Positions 14,359 through 25,501 of a stretch of DNA of 64,000 bases are shown here, in pieces. Source of the stretch: Serpula lacrymans var. lacrymans S7.9 (Eukaryota; Basidiomycota; Agaricomycetes; Boletales; Serpulaceae). The stretch is from contig NW_006763291.1 of the NCBI RefSeq assembly GCF_000218685.1, positions 1,954,308-2,018,307 of the forward strand. The letters run 5' to 3'. The first letter of the stretch is position 1; every line of letters begins with the position of its first letter. The position numbers and the translations under genes are program-made. The notes beneath the pieces were generated by a model that worked only from the letters and a program-made list of their open reading frames with translations, was not told the origin of the DNA and did not search any database.

Positions 14359-14447
14359 TGAGTCCTCAAGAACAAAAGGTCAAATATTCTGCTTATCACT
14401 GCTTCTTACACTGTTTTCTTGTACAACTCCTGAGTACCGAGTCGCTA

Positions 14448-16628
14448 ATGGCTTCCTTCGTTTATCTTCTAGTCTCCCTTGCAATTGCTCAATACACTCG
14501 TTATCGTTTCTTTCGGGTCCGTCAAGACGTACATGCACTTTCAGGTCCTGTAAGTCCCGCACAGCTTTTAGGATTCGTGAACTCTAACTTACTATTTGAC
14601 AGTCTTCATCTATCGCAAGTTGGCTCTGGGGACATGAACTCCTCGTCTTCCAACACGAATCCACTCAACTATACTCAATATGGGCACACACCTTTGGGTC
14701 GGTTTTCAGAATCAAAGCTGCGCTATTTCATGAGGATATTGTCAGTGCTATATCGAACCTCAACGGTGATGCCACTTATAGACTTACCTTCTAGATTGTT
14801 GCTGCAGATCATGCTGCAGTTCAGCATATCTTCGCTGATACAGACAATTACGGTAATTACAATTCTACTTGTGCTTCGCCTTCGGAAGTTCATTGCGTAT
14901 ATTTGCATCAGTGAAATCTCCAGCTTTTCGTCCTCCAGTCGCAAACGTCATCGGAAAAGGTCTTGTATGGGCTGAAGGCGATGACCACAAGACTCAACGT
15001 CGAATTCTGAATCCCGCGTTCTCGTGAGTATTGTTACAGCATTTATCACGCTGTCAATAACACGACTATTTGGTAGACTCGAAAGTATCAAGGGAATGAC
15101 AACTGATATCGTAGAATGTTGCGAAAAAATAGAAAGCAGTCTGGTTAACCGCCTTCTAGCTCACACAGGAGGTGTCACCGTCAATATCGTCGAATATATG
15201 TCATCTTGCACGTATGCATATCTTTCGCTGCTTTCTTGCACCAGACCTGATCCTCTCTCGTCTAGACTCAACATCATAGGACGTGTCGCATTCGGACACG
15301 ATTTCAAATCTACCGTACTCGAGACATCATCATCTGAGCCTCCTACTGATGCACAAGCCATCCGCGACTCTTGGAACGATCACGTCAACACTGGTCTCAC
15401 ACCATCTGCATTCCTCGCACCTCTCGTCGTTCGCGCCATTCCTGCGATCACCAAAGCTCCCCTACCACTCATGCAGACGCAGGGCGCCATCAAGATGATT
15501 GTGCGAAGATTAGCTGGGCGTTTGATGCAGAATGGTCACGGTCTCGCGGGAGGGCAGAGTAAGGACATTTTCAGCATCTTACTGAATTCACGCAAGGGTA
15601 AGGAGCAGGGCGAACGTGGTCTAACAGATGAGCAAATATTGGACAACGTGAGTTTATATCATACTTCACCAGCTGAATTCCCCCTTATTAACTATAAAAA
15701 TGCAGGTCAGCACTTTCATGTATGTGGATGGGAATGACCAGAGTTCAAATATACTGATATAACAACTATTAGGATGGTTGGCCACGAGACTACGGCAGGT
15801 TCGGCCAATTTCACTCTTCTCGAACTTGCAAGAAGGCCAGATATCCAGCAAAAGCTACGTCAGGAAGTGATCGAATGCGGGCATGAACTAAGCTACGACC
15901 ATGTTCAAAAATTGCCATACCTAGATGCCATCGTCAAAGAGGGGTTGGTGTCTAACTTATTGTTTCGCGTTTGATTAGAAATATCTAACTTATCTTTTTG
16001 ACAGTTTGCGACTGTACCCTGCTTCACCGCAAACAGAACGAGTCGCCCTAAAAGACGATGTCATCCCACTCAGCAAGCCGATCCGTACATCAACTGGTCG
16101 AACCATGAACCAGATCAAAATCCGCAAAGGCCAGGTACGTCTACCCCATGTTGGAATGGCGGCGTCTCATTAAATGCGCTCTTTACAGGTTATTCATATC
16201 CCTTTCACTACGATGCAAACCAACCCAGCTGTCTGGGGACCTGATGCCGCGTCTTTCAAACCCGAGCGGTGGCTGATACCGGGTGGTGTCCCTCCACCAA
16301 GCGAGCTTCCCCATGGGTGGAGTGGACTTGTCACGTTCTGTGATGGACCTAGGATGTGTATAGGCTACCGGTTAGGTATGTCTCACTTGCATGCTGCCTC
16401 CTCCAGGTTTATGTGCCGAGAGCTACGTGAAACCGTGCTGAATTGATTTTCTTACTTCTTTTTTTTTGGACAGCTATACTGGAATTCAAAATAATCCTAG
16501 CAACGCTTGTTCGCTCCCTACAGTTCCACGACACAGAAGCTGTCGTCCTTCAAAAAATATCACCAACGCTGCAGGCGGTGACAGATGGCCGGGGCGGTTT
16601 ACTGCCACTGCATATCACGCTGGCGTAG
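14448..16628 (+). CDS. Cytochrome P450 monooxygenase (second gene, different family)
   Basis: Eleven exons (14448-14549, 14603-14740, 14795-14852, 14912-15023, 15077-15211, 15266-15647, 15706-15719, 15773-15943, 16005-16134, 16189-16375, 16474-16628) give 527 residues in frame. The N-terminal segment ASFVYLLVSLAIAQY is the membrane anchor. Motifs in order: GDDHKTQRR (C-helix region), the I-helix MVGHETTAGS, EGLRLYP (KEGLR gives the ExxR-type pair), FKPERW and the haem loop FCDGPRMCIG. Exon 7 is a 14-nt microexon immediately before the I-helix motif. Motif details differ from the first P450, so the two are not recent duplicates. Substrate is unknown. It is flanked on both sides by the paralogous membrane-protein genes. 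Confidence 0.92.
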
Positions 16629-18655
16629 GTTGCGTAATATCGTCATAGCAGCTATAGATTTGCGCAAGTCCTCTCTCCCTTCACTCGATTGGAAGGTTTT
16701 TTCTCTTCACATACTTATTCAATGCATGGACTTCGATTCCGAATACAACTGGCAGTGCCATTATCAGTATATACCCTTCTTGTGCCTGCCTTCTTCCTTC
16801 TTCTGTCATTCACTGGCCGTCTTTCTATTGGAGTCTTATCCAGGTACGAGGTTTTGGAAATGTCTCAGATTGCGAGGAGCCGAGGAGGGCCACTTCTTTG
16901 TTCAACAATCGTCAGCCATAGCTGATAGAATCGCGACCAGGGTAGTCTGCAGCACTGAATAACACAGTTATCTTGACGGACCCGGACGTGTAGCGAAACC
17001 AGTGCATCCGATTAGTCAAGTCAATTCCTCGATAAGCTAGTAAGCGTTGAACAAGTCGGTTCAACCATGTGTACAAATCTGCATCGAGATGAGTGACGAC
17101 TTTTATCTCCTGGAATCTCGAATTTTTCGAAGCTTGGCCGCCGCAATGCATGAGAGCAATTTGAACTCGCATGGTCATCGTTTACCACATAGCTATGTAT
17201 ACATGCTGCGCTTCATGGCGGCGTTGTCAATTCATGAAATGCACCTCGTTACTACTGTAAATTGCTACTGTATCACGAGGCTTTACACATATGATAGCTG
17301 TAGCGCACATGTACGCCATTGCAATTGGCCACGGAGAACGATAAACCCTCGTATCACGGCAAGCATAAGCTCCTCAGCTGAACCCACCGCAGACTGGTTT
17401 CTCTTTATTTTAGGTTATGACCAGACAAAAAACTTATAGATCAAACACAAAAAAAGCACCAAGTGGAGATTGGTGGAAACCTGTGGAAGCACCTTGTGAC
17501 CTACTAATGATCACATTTGTCCGAATGAATAGCAGGTTTACAGCAACATCTAGGCACGACGCTGAGGTTTCATTTGTAAAAAATAGCATATAACGAATAT
17601 GTGAGCGAAAGAAGATCAGGCAGAGATTTTTTTTACTATATGAAGCTCTGAGCCAGAATAGAAAGAACTTCGAATTCTGATGCTGGCAGACGGGGTTCCG
17701 GAGCACTTACAAGAAGGCCATTATGAAGGGAAGTACAGTTTTGAAGGTTTTGAGTAGCGCTGTGAAGATTCGAGTTTAAATGGACGCCCTGCTAATTGTT
17801 TTGAACCCCAGTACTTCGAAACTTTCTGTCAAGATCTCCCGATATTGACGCACTGGATAATTGAGGAATGGGCGATATGTCTTTGATTCGTGTCTCTTAT
17901 CACTGAGACTCTCATCCTCGAGGCAGAGACGTCAAAGAAATTTTAGTTGCACTCGGGCTGTCAGTAACTGCGAAGTTGGTGCACAAAATACCCGATGCCA
18001 TTCATGTTCCCCGATCAAAGAGTAAAATTCTGTGAGACTCGGAGAAGGTTAAGCGTTGAAATTGTGATGCGACTCTCTTTGCGCGGTGCCTTTGGGAAGT
18101 TTTCAACGGGCCAACAAAGGAAACCAGCGAGACCGGGAGGATAGAAGTATTACAGAACGAGCGAGCTGCTCACCAAGAGAGGACCTTCGTGATCTGGCTA
18201 AAATTTTTGAAAGAAGGTTGATGGCTCAGACAGCGCTGCGGAAAATATCTGCAGGGACACCATCTGCTACCTGCTGTTCTTCGTGAACCAATTGCAAGGA
18301 GAGACCCCAGAAATGGCGATGCAGCCTTGATTTGGACATCTTTATCGAGGTTACATGTGCCGGGAATGTCCCTGTTGATGGCTGTCGAAATGTCAAAGGC
18401 TGTATATGTTCAGTTGGTTCCGCCAGTCCTTGCCAAGATAGTGCAGGATAGCCTTTAGTGGTAAGGTTAAGAAGAAATGGAATAAGACAGGCCCCAGAGT
18501 TGAGTTTGGGTCGAAAAGTGGGCTTGTACCGGTTTTCGCTAGAACGATACCCGGGAGAAACCGAGAGTCACGTAAGGCGTGGAGAAGCAAGTCGACAGCT
18601 TATGGAAGAAGCGAAGGTTTATCTATCTCTTTGGAATTCTGGTCCCGTCGTTTAA
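16629..18655. other. 2-kb intergenic stretch, no gene seen
   Basis: Open frames of 60-130 codons occur (for example 17047-17439 on the plus strand), but they lack motifs, have no splice-linked partners and overlap open frames on the other strand. The last part holds the promoter of the following gene. Confidence 0.45.
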
Positions 18656-18662
18656 TATAAAG
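18656..18662 (+). promoter_or_regulatory. TATA box of membrane-protein gene B
   Basis: TATAAAG lies 105 bp upstream of the ATG at 18761 and is followed by a C/T-rich tract, as is usual for fungal promoters. Confidence 0.45.
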
Positions 18663-18760
18663 ACCATGACCGTCCATCCACGTTTTGCCCATTCTCGTCT
18701 GCCTCCCTCCAGCTTGCGTGAATCTTCCATTCCTCATTCTCCTTCCTTTCACTTCCCATC

Positions 18761-20411
18761 ATGGTCGATTGGCAGTCTCCAGCAGAAGTCGCAAAAGACG
18801 GCGGTATGTCTATCTTTGATTTCTCTGCACCGCCGTCCTAAACTCGGCTCTTGCGTATAGCCGCCTTCAGCAAATTCATGCATACTTTGCTGGGGCTTTA
18901 CATGCAAGTGCTATATCCGACATTTGGCACGCATATATTGACTGTATATGACATACTTCAGTTGGGAGTTTGTCACGTCCTTGGACTTTGACTGGCAATT
19001 CATATCGGGGAAAAAGCGCTTTCGTTGGCCATTGGTAGGATTTCTCTTCCTAGGCAATCTCGCTTCAGGACTTGAATAACGTGACAGATCTTCTACTTTG
19101 CCGGTCGCTACTGTCTGTTCTTTGCCCTGATAGGAATGTATGCGCTCGAATCTAGTATTTTGCCATTGGCCACTTGTTCAACGTTTTATACAGTGCCATC
19201 GCCTTGAACGTGACAACGCCAGTCAATTGCCAAAGCTTGTATACCTTTAATCAAGTCCTTGGTAATGCTGCCATTGGCCTAGCAAGTATCAACCTGTCAC
19301 TGAGGACGTGAGTACAATCGTAAACGGACGCATATAGGAGCGCTTAGATGTTCTCATCCATTTTTAGGATTGCTGTGTGGTCTCAGAACAGGTACATCGT
19401 CGTACCCCTCATTGTGATCATCTTAGGACACTGGTCTTTCCTTCTCCACGGTAAGTCTTGGAGGACCTGATTTAATAATAGCTCTGACATGAGTGTTTTT
19501 CCAGGGATACTGCTCAAGGCAGAATGGGTCCCTGGCACTGGATGCGTAATCACAAGCACTAGTAACCGTATCCTTGCGATCAGTTTCATTTACTCAATGA
19601 CATTCGACTTCACTGTTCTTTGCCTTACCGGGTGGAAACTTGCGTTTCCTTCGAATGGTCGCTCAAAACTTATCACCCTTATCTTCGGTGATGGTCTGAT
19701 TTATTTCATCATTGCGTAAGGGTGCATATATGCGGTCAGCAATACCCAGTATTGACTATCTCATTTAGATTTTTGGCCAATTTACTTGCTACAGTAACTC
19801 TTTTTAATATGCAAATGGCACAACGGAGCTGACCGCCAAATTAGATTTTCATGCTCCTGAACCTCAACGCAGTCATGTCCATCATTGCTAATGTTCCCGC
19901 AGCCATCGCATCAACTGTAAGTGGAAAGGTTTTCTCACCAATTCAAGGCCTTCACGAAACTGGTAAATGAATATATTTTAGATTGTAGCATGCCGAGCAG
20001 TTCGCAGGTTGACAAACTACACTGCTCAAGGTCCAGAGGTCTTTGCGTGAGTCCCTTTTTCGTTACCATGCTCGGCGTACTTTACCCCGCATTCTTTGCT
20101 ATCTTAGCACCACTACGCAAGGCTCGACACTTGCTTTCCGCAGTAACCTTACACACACCTCTCGTCGTATTTCCATGAAGAAAGGTGATCACGTGCACGT
20201 TCAGGTGGGTGCAACCTTTTCTTTTCCAGTGTTAGTGAAGTTGTGCTGAATGGTGGCCTTGCGGTGAATTTTTGGGTAGATGGACACATTCACCGACCAA
20301 GGTGATAAGCCCTTGGGGGAATACGACGCCACCGGCAAGATCATCAAAGGGGATGAATTCGACCCAGAGGCACAGATCATCAGTGACGAGTTCAAGCGCC
20401 CTCCTTACTAG
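18761..20411 (+). CDS. Multi-span membrane protein, paralogue B
   Basis: Twelve exons (18761-18803, 18861-18903, 18962-19034, 19088-19137, 19194-19307, 19368-19450, 19505-19715, 19769-19793, 19845-19916, 19982-20046, 20108-20204, 20280-20411) splice to 335 residues starting MVDWQSPAEVAKDGGAAF. Several hydrophobic segments cover about residues 50-240 (for example PLIVIILGHWSFLL and LIYFIIAFLANLLAT), then a polar tail with GDHVHVQMDTFTD. The second intron (18904-18961) begins GCAAGT, a GC-AG intron; the normal paralogue has GTAAGT at the same place. It is the paralogue of 11714-13449, from which it differs by three intron presences or absences and a 5-residue indel. Function unknown; an uncharacterised agaricomycete membrane family. 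Confidence 0.83.
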
Positions 20412-22120
20412 ACACCGTCTCCAACGTTCATGTATACCATCAAAATCAACAAGATATTTTCCTTGCACCAGTATCAAAATGCATTCTCCGCGCTATCGCC
20501 CGTATTTTCGTCCTACGATTTCCGTCTTCCCCTCATTTTTCCCCAGATAGTTTGTCTTCGGCGGCACAACTGACCCTTGGGTTTGCATAAATATCCATAC
20601 CCCCCACTATCTTTGCCAACACACATTCGTTCTCGATATACACTCATTTTGCTTCTCGTAGCATCCTCCTCATTCGTTTTCGCACTCTCGTTTATATGGT
20701 CTGGACATTGTTCCTTCTGGGTTATGCATCGCTTTCGGACTCGCTATCTTCATCTTATACTTTCTTGGTACTCCAATCATATTGCACTTTGAACAGGATG
20801 TTCTTGACCCTGTCCCTGGTCTCCCTCCGCTTCTGCTTCCGTCTGGTCGATCTCGGGTAGATTTCATTTCGACTGCACTGTTCATCCCAGTCTATCTGAT
20901 AGTGTTGTCCAAGGATGACACGATTGCCGTTGGAGACCTGTTGAGACTGAATATACAAATAAAAGTAAAAGACACTTCCCAACATGTATATTAACTACCA
21001 ATTACGCTGTACAACATCAAGAAAATAAATAAAAACACGTTCTAACAATTTTACTTGCGAATTAGATTTTTCCAACAAGTTTCTGCGATTGAGTCGATAA
21101 AACTATTGTTAGTCTTCGATCAATGAAAATAAATCTTAACATAGCTTATTAGACGCTTGATGACGACTTGTGGGATTTGGGTTCTCCCAACAGGGTACTG
21201 GTGGCCCAAGCAAATGGACTGTAGTGGATGTATAAATGCCACAAGTCCGCGTTTAGCTGGGCGACCAATACGATATCATCGGATGGAAGTTGCACTTTGA
21301 TCCTTTGGTTCCTGTTAGAAAGCATGATTATTCAGCTGACGGTGATAACTAGTTTCCGCGATGCTTCTGTTCATACTTGAGCATAGGTAGATTTCCACTC
21401 TGGACTCTCAGGCGCCATGTAGCATCCTATATATACAGCTGCAGTAGTCGCAATAATAGAAACCTATTATATGGATCGTCAGTAGTACGAAGGTAGAAGA
21501 GTATGGCACTGATACTTCCTGCCATGCCAGCGATTCAAGACTCAAGTCACAACTAACTGTAGGTATTATTGGTAGTCTATTCTCACTGCTCGATGTGTAG
21601 TGAACCTGAGGCGTTGAAATAATTACCCGGACCTGGAGAGTAGTGTCTGGTGATGATGATCACCGTGACTGACCAGGTCCCGGGAGCTTGATGGCCATTA
21701 ACAAGGGGAACAGTGATTGATACCAACAAGTCTGAGAATCTCGGAATTCAGAGCGCTGAGAACTGATGGCCATGGTGTTCGTAGTTGGGGAAATGAACCT
21801 GTGTAGCAGACAGGCGGGTCAGGACCTTAATCCAAGCGACGTTATCATAATCGATGAAGGACGCCTTCAGGCAAGTATATGTGCCGCTTGCGGTCTCTCA
21901 TTTCGATTCTTCATAGACCGCGTCAAGAGATATCACTCAGTGCCGTGGGTATGGTAGACTCACGAGTCAAGAGACTAGATAATGCAGGCAGACATTGGAG
22001 AAAATATTGCTTTGCATAGGTCAACACCTGTGATATGGGGTTTTCAGAAGATAAATAAAGACCACCAAAGTTGAATAAATCACAAAAATCACAAAACCGT
22101 AGTAACCTGTAAGATGATCA
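20412..22120. other. 1.7-kb intergenic stretch
   Basis: The first few hundred bases are probably the 3' untranslated region of gene B. At about 20700-20970 one plus frame gives a hydrophobic stretch followed by a polar segment, but it lacks a credible start and has no recognised family, so it is not called. The segment 21000-22100 shows no open frame of note. Confidence 0.4.
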
Positions 22121-23812
22121 TTATGTGTCGAAGAAGTCTTCATCCAATGCCCAACCACCGATCAAATAGCAACATAGGCAGGGACAACAGTAAAAAAGAC
22201 CAGCAATGGCAGCAACCAACTTGAGCGTCGAGCGAGTCTTCACAGAGGAAGCTACAAGTGCTAGATCTTCATCATGATTCGCCACATTATCCATGCTCAT
22301 AATAAGATCGTTTGATTTCAGTATCTCTCCTATACAAACAATGAGGACATGATTCGCCATGACTGGGTTGAGTACAGACCTCGCGAGAGCTGTGGGTGCT
22401 TCAATACTACACCATCATTCTTTCTTGCGTATTGTTCTGCGATGTATGAAAAAGCGACAGATTCAGTGACTGTATTTCGAATATTTTCTACAGGTCAATT
22501 GGCAAAGTGTTTCTCATCATTATAGACCATGAGAACTCACCATACTGTGACAGTGCCCGGAATGCTGCAGCTGCACCTAGCACTTGAATATCCCCAAGTA
22601 TGCCACGCAGCATGGTAAACAAATTGGCGCCGTGGTCGCGTATGAGTGTTTGGCGAATGTCATCTTCACAAGAAAGCTTTCCATCAGACACCCACAATCA
22701 TATCAAGAAGCTAGCCTTACCGTACATTCCTAACATCCCAAGAACCCTCGCAGAAGATAACTGTACAGTTCGGTCCGTCTTTCCAAGGGCTTGTACAAGT
22801 AAGGATAAGATACCTTGATCGATCATTTTCTCGGCGCTATCGTCTACATCACCAATCATGACTTTCAGAATGCTTCGGAGGATAAGATGATACCGACAAT
22901 GTTTAGCAAATACGAAGAGATAATCAGCACCAGCAGTGACTGTCTTGGTTTTGGCAGTCTTCAACATTTCAATTAATTTTTCTATAGCCTTCGCCTCAAA
23001 CAAAGCATGTCTGAGATCATCTTATCAAATGTCAGTCCTACCATGAGCGAAGATAAATAATATTGAACATACCGTGCTCAATGAGTGACTCCAGGGTGCT
23101 GATGCCACGCATTCCCTGGGTAGAATTGTGAAAATAACGGCGGGTCATCATCTCGACCAGCGCGGATGGTGCCTTGCATTGTATCATGTTGTCCCGAAAA
23201 GCCTCTGGAACAGCTTCAGGACCCTGAAATCCAAACAAAAAAGGTACCGTAGAAACTGACCATGTACGGCAAACAAAGATAGAGAGTGTGCTATAAAAGG
23301 AGAGTCATCCTTGCTCTGAAGCTTCTTTACCATAAAACAAATTGCACCAGATTGTATGATTTGGTCGTGGAGAGCATCTTCAATTTATGGTAAGCAACGA
23401 CGACGAGCCCACGTTGAATTGACCTACTATGTTGAACGAGAGAGCATATGCCTGATGCCCCAGCTCAAAGTAATCGAGAGTTTTGACTTTCCAGCAGGTG
23501 GGCAAGCCGATTGAGAGTGTTGTCGGATGCGAACACCTTTCTCACGTCCTCTGGATGGTGTTTAGCAGGTGGATGTGTCCGTTCAACATGGCGTACAGAC
23601 AGGGCCCGCACACTCAAGGTCTCCATCTGTGCTGAGCCATGGCAGAGCGCATCCACAAGCGTCGGAATAACGCGTGAGCTTTTCGGGGTTCCACGTAGGT
23701 CATCTATAATGAAGAGCGTGAGTATATATCCACTGCGTCAAGTAACTGCATTCTCTGCATACCATGCTCGGACAGAGTGCACAGTGTTTCTACGCTGGCT
23801 GGTGTGACATAT
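22121..23812 (-). pseudogene. DUF2235/ARM-repeat gene, 3' part (cut off by the Copia insertion)
   Basis: This is the downstream part of the gene that begins at 31571. Successive exons (rest of the interrupted exon 23763-23812, then 23488-23703, 23428-23451, 23261-23377, 23073-23223, 22721-23010, 22541-22663, 22380-22487, 22121-22329) encode helical armadillo-like repeats, typified by SALVEMM, LFTMLRGILGD and AAAAFRALSQYG. The last exon carries a cysteine-rich hydrophobic segment (GLFYCCPCLCCYLIGGW), perhaps a membrane anchor, and ends DEDFFDT. Most exons begin and end in phase 1, but 23073-23223 has one base too many and 22721-23010 two too many for that scheme, and the 36-nt intron between 23451 and 23488 is unusually short. 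These are probable frame lesions. The part is separated from its promoter by 5 kb of retrotransposon. Confidence 0.7.
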
Positions 23813-23817
23813 CGATC
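23813..23817. repeat. Target-site duplication, left copy (CGATC)
   Basis: CGATC directly precedes the left LTR and the same five bases directly follow the right LTR at 28904-28908. Five-base duplications are the norm for Ty1/Copia integrases. One extra base is shared at each border, so the exact edge is ambiguous by one position. Confidence 0.9.
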
Positions 23818-24159
23818 TCAAAGAGATCTAATATAAACCAAATGCTCAGACTTCGTGGGCGAAGCTCTGAGAATGTATTCGCGTACCTAATATAAACCAA
23901 ATGCTAGGTACAGAGTAAGTATATCACATAAAATAAGGAAGGTATAAGATCCTCACCTCAGACTTCGTGGGCGAAGCTCTGAGGTGGGGCAATCGTTGCT
24001 ACGAAGGTTTTTAAACTCGAACGGAAGTATAACTAAGGGGGTAAATTGCCCCATCAAAACGCACGGGCCATCCTACCACTACACTTTCCTAGTATGGTGT
24101 CCTGCGCCATACTTTCCCTTCGTACGACGCTTGTCTTTGTCGACTCGCGTTTTCTAACA
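23818..24159 (-). repeat. Copia 3' LTR
   Basis: This 342-bp copy matches 28562-28903 base for base as far as I can read. In element sense it starts TGTTAG and ends TTTGA, so the usual terminal CA is altered. It contains two copies of a short inverted repeat (23845-23871 and 23954-23986) and a repeated AATATAAACCAAATGCT segment. Confidence 0.92.
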
Positions 24160-24170
24160 CTCCCCCTCAA
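24160..24170 (-). other. Polypurine tract of the Copia element
   Basis: The element strand reads TTGAGGGGGAG immediately before the 3' LTR. Such a tract resists RNase H and primes plus-strand DNA synthesis. The TGA within it also serves as the stop codon of the RNase H frame. Confidence 0.8.
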
Positions 24171-25501
24171 GCGGTACGTAGGCCTAACGCAGCCGCAAAA
24201 TGTTTCACCTTTGCAGAGGGCAAGGACTTGGTGAGCACGTCGGCTGTCATCTCTTCAGTTGGGCAATAAGTAATCTCGATCTTCCCTTCTTCAATGGCGT
24301 GCCGAATGAAATGGTACCGAACATCGATATGTTTGGTTCGCGCGTGGTATTGACTGTCCTTCGAAAGTGCTATGGCTGATTGGTTATCACACAGGAGGAT
24401 GGTTGGTGGTAAGTCTTGATTGAAGAGTTCGCTGATGAACATCCTCGCCCACAGTAGTTCCTTAGTGGCATGTGTCGCAGCCACATACTCGGCCTCTGTC
24501 GTTGATAACGCGACAATTTCTTGTTGCTTCGAGTACCACGAGACGGCGCCACCATCAAGCATCATGGCATAGCCTGATATGGCTCGCCTGGTCTCGTTCA
24601 TACTCCCATCTGCATCGGTGTATCCGGTAAGTGGCTGTTCTTCCGGACCGTATGCTAACCATAGCTCTCTGCTCCCTTTTAGGTACCGGATCACCCTTTT
24701 TGCTGCCTCCCAATGGGCCGGACCTGGGTTCTCGACAAAACGAGAAAGAATTGCAACAACATGCGCGATATCGGGGCGTGTGCCAATCGCCGCATACATC
24801 AGTGATCCCACGGCCTCTCGATATGGGATGTTTCGCATTTCTGCGTAGTCTTCAGGCGTCTTGGGGCTCTGGTCTTTACTCAGGTAGGTGCTAGCAACCA
24901 TTGGGATCGCTAACGTTTTTGCATCTTCTAGGTTGAAGCGTTTGACAATAGTGTCGAGGTAGCTGCATTGTGACATGTATAAGGTGCGTGTGCTTCTGTC
25001 TCTTTTCACTTCTATTCCTAACATCCAATGTAGCTCCCCCAGGTCACTAACTTCGAAGAGTTTTCCTAGGTCAAATTTCAAACGGTTCATCTCAGTCATT
25101 GATGGTGTGACGAGAGTCATGTCGTCTACATGAACTGCAATAATGGTGAGCTCTCCTTCATTGCGCCTATGGAAAACTGCATGGTCTGTTTCACAGCGAA
25201 TTAAACCAATTTTCTGGAGTCCGTCGCATAGAGTCTGATACCACCTGCGGCCGGCCTGCTTCAGGCCATAGAGTGTCTTGTTTAGGCGCAGGACTTGGGT
25301 CTCTTTTCCAGGTGCGTTGTAACCAGGCGGTTGTCGCATGTAGATGACCTCGTTTTCTTCTAGTTCGCCGTTTAGGTATGCACTTTTTACATCCATCTGG
25401 TGAGTTTCCCAATCATTTCGAGCAGCCATCGCTAAGATGATTCGTAGCGATGCCATCTTTGCAACGGGGGCAAATGTGTCGAAATAGTCTATTCCTTCCA
25501 C
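24167..25501 (-). pseudogene. Copia pol, reverse transcriptase and RNase H part (shifted frame)
   Basis: About 444 codons remain open after the frameshift near 25490-25510. They begin at the VEGIDYFDTFAPVAKMASLR region of the RT palm. Further RT hallmarks are QMDVKSAYLNGEL, LYGLKQAGRRWY and the catalytic VHVDDM (the usual YVDD with His). RNase H follows with TGYTDADG, SWYSKQQEIVALSTTEAEYV and the KHIDVRYHFIR end. The first RT residues (WVFKLKK) are in the previous frame, so RT is split. No internal stop is present otherwise, which fits a young copy. Confidence 0.88.

Noticed and set aside
14358..14447. Upstream in-frame ATG for the second P450
   Set aside because: It overlaps the TATA box and adds a segment unlike a P450 anchor; the ATG at 14448 directly precedes the membrane anchor.
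23552..23597. Possible 46-nt intron (GTACGC ... ATCCAG) in an ARM exon
   Set aside because: Removing it breaks the frame, while the unspliced 216-nt exon keeps phase 1 at both ends.
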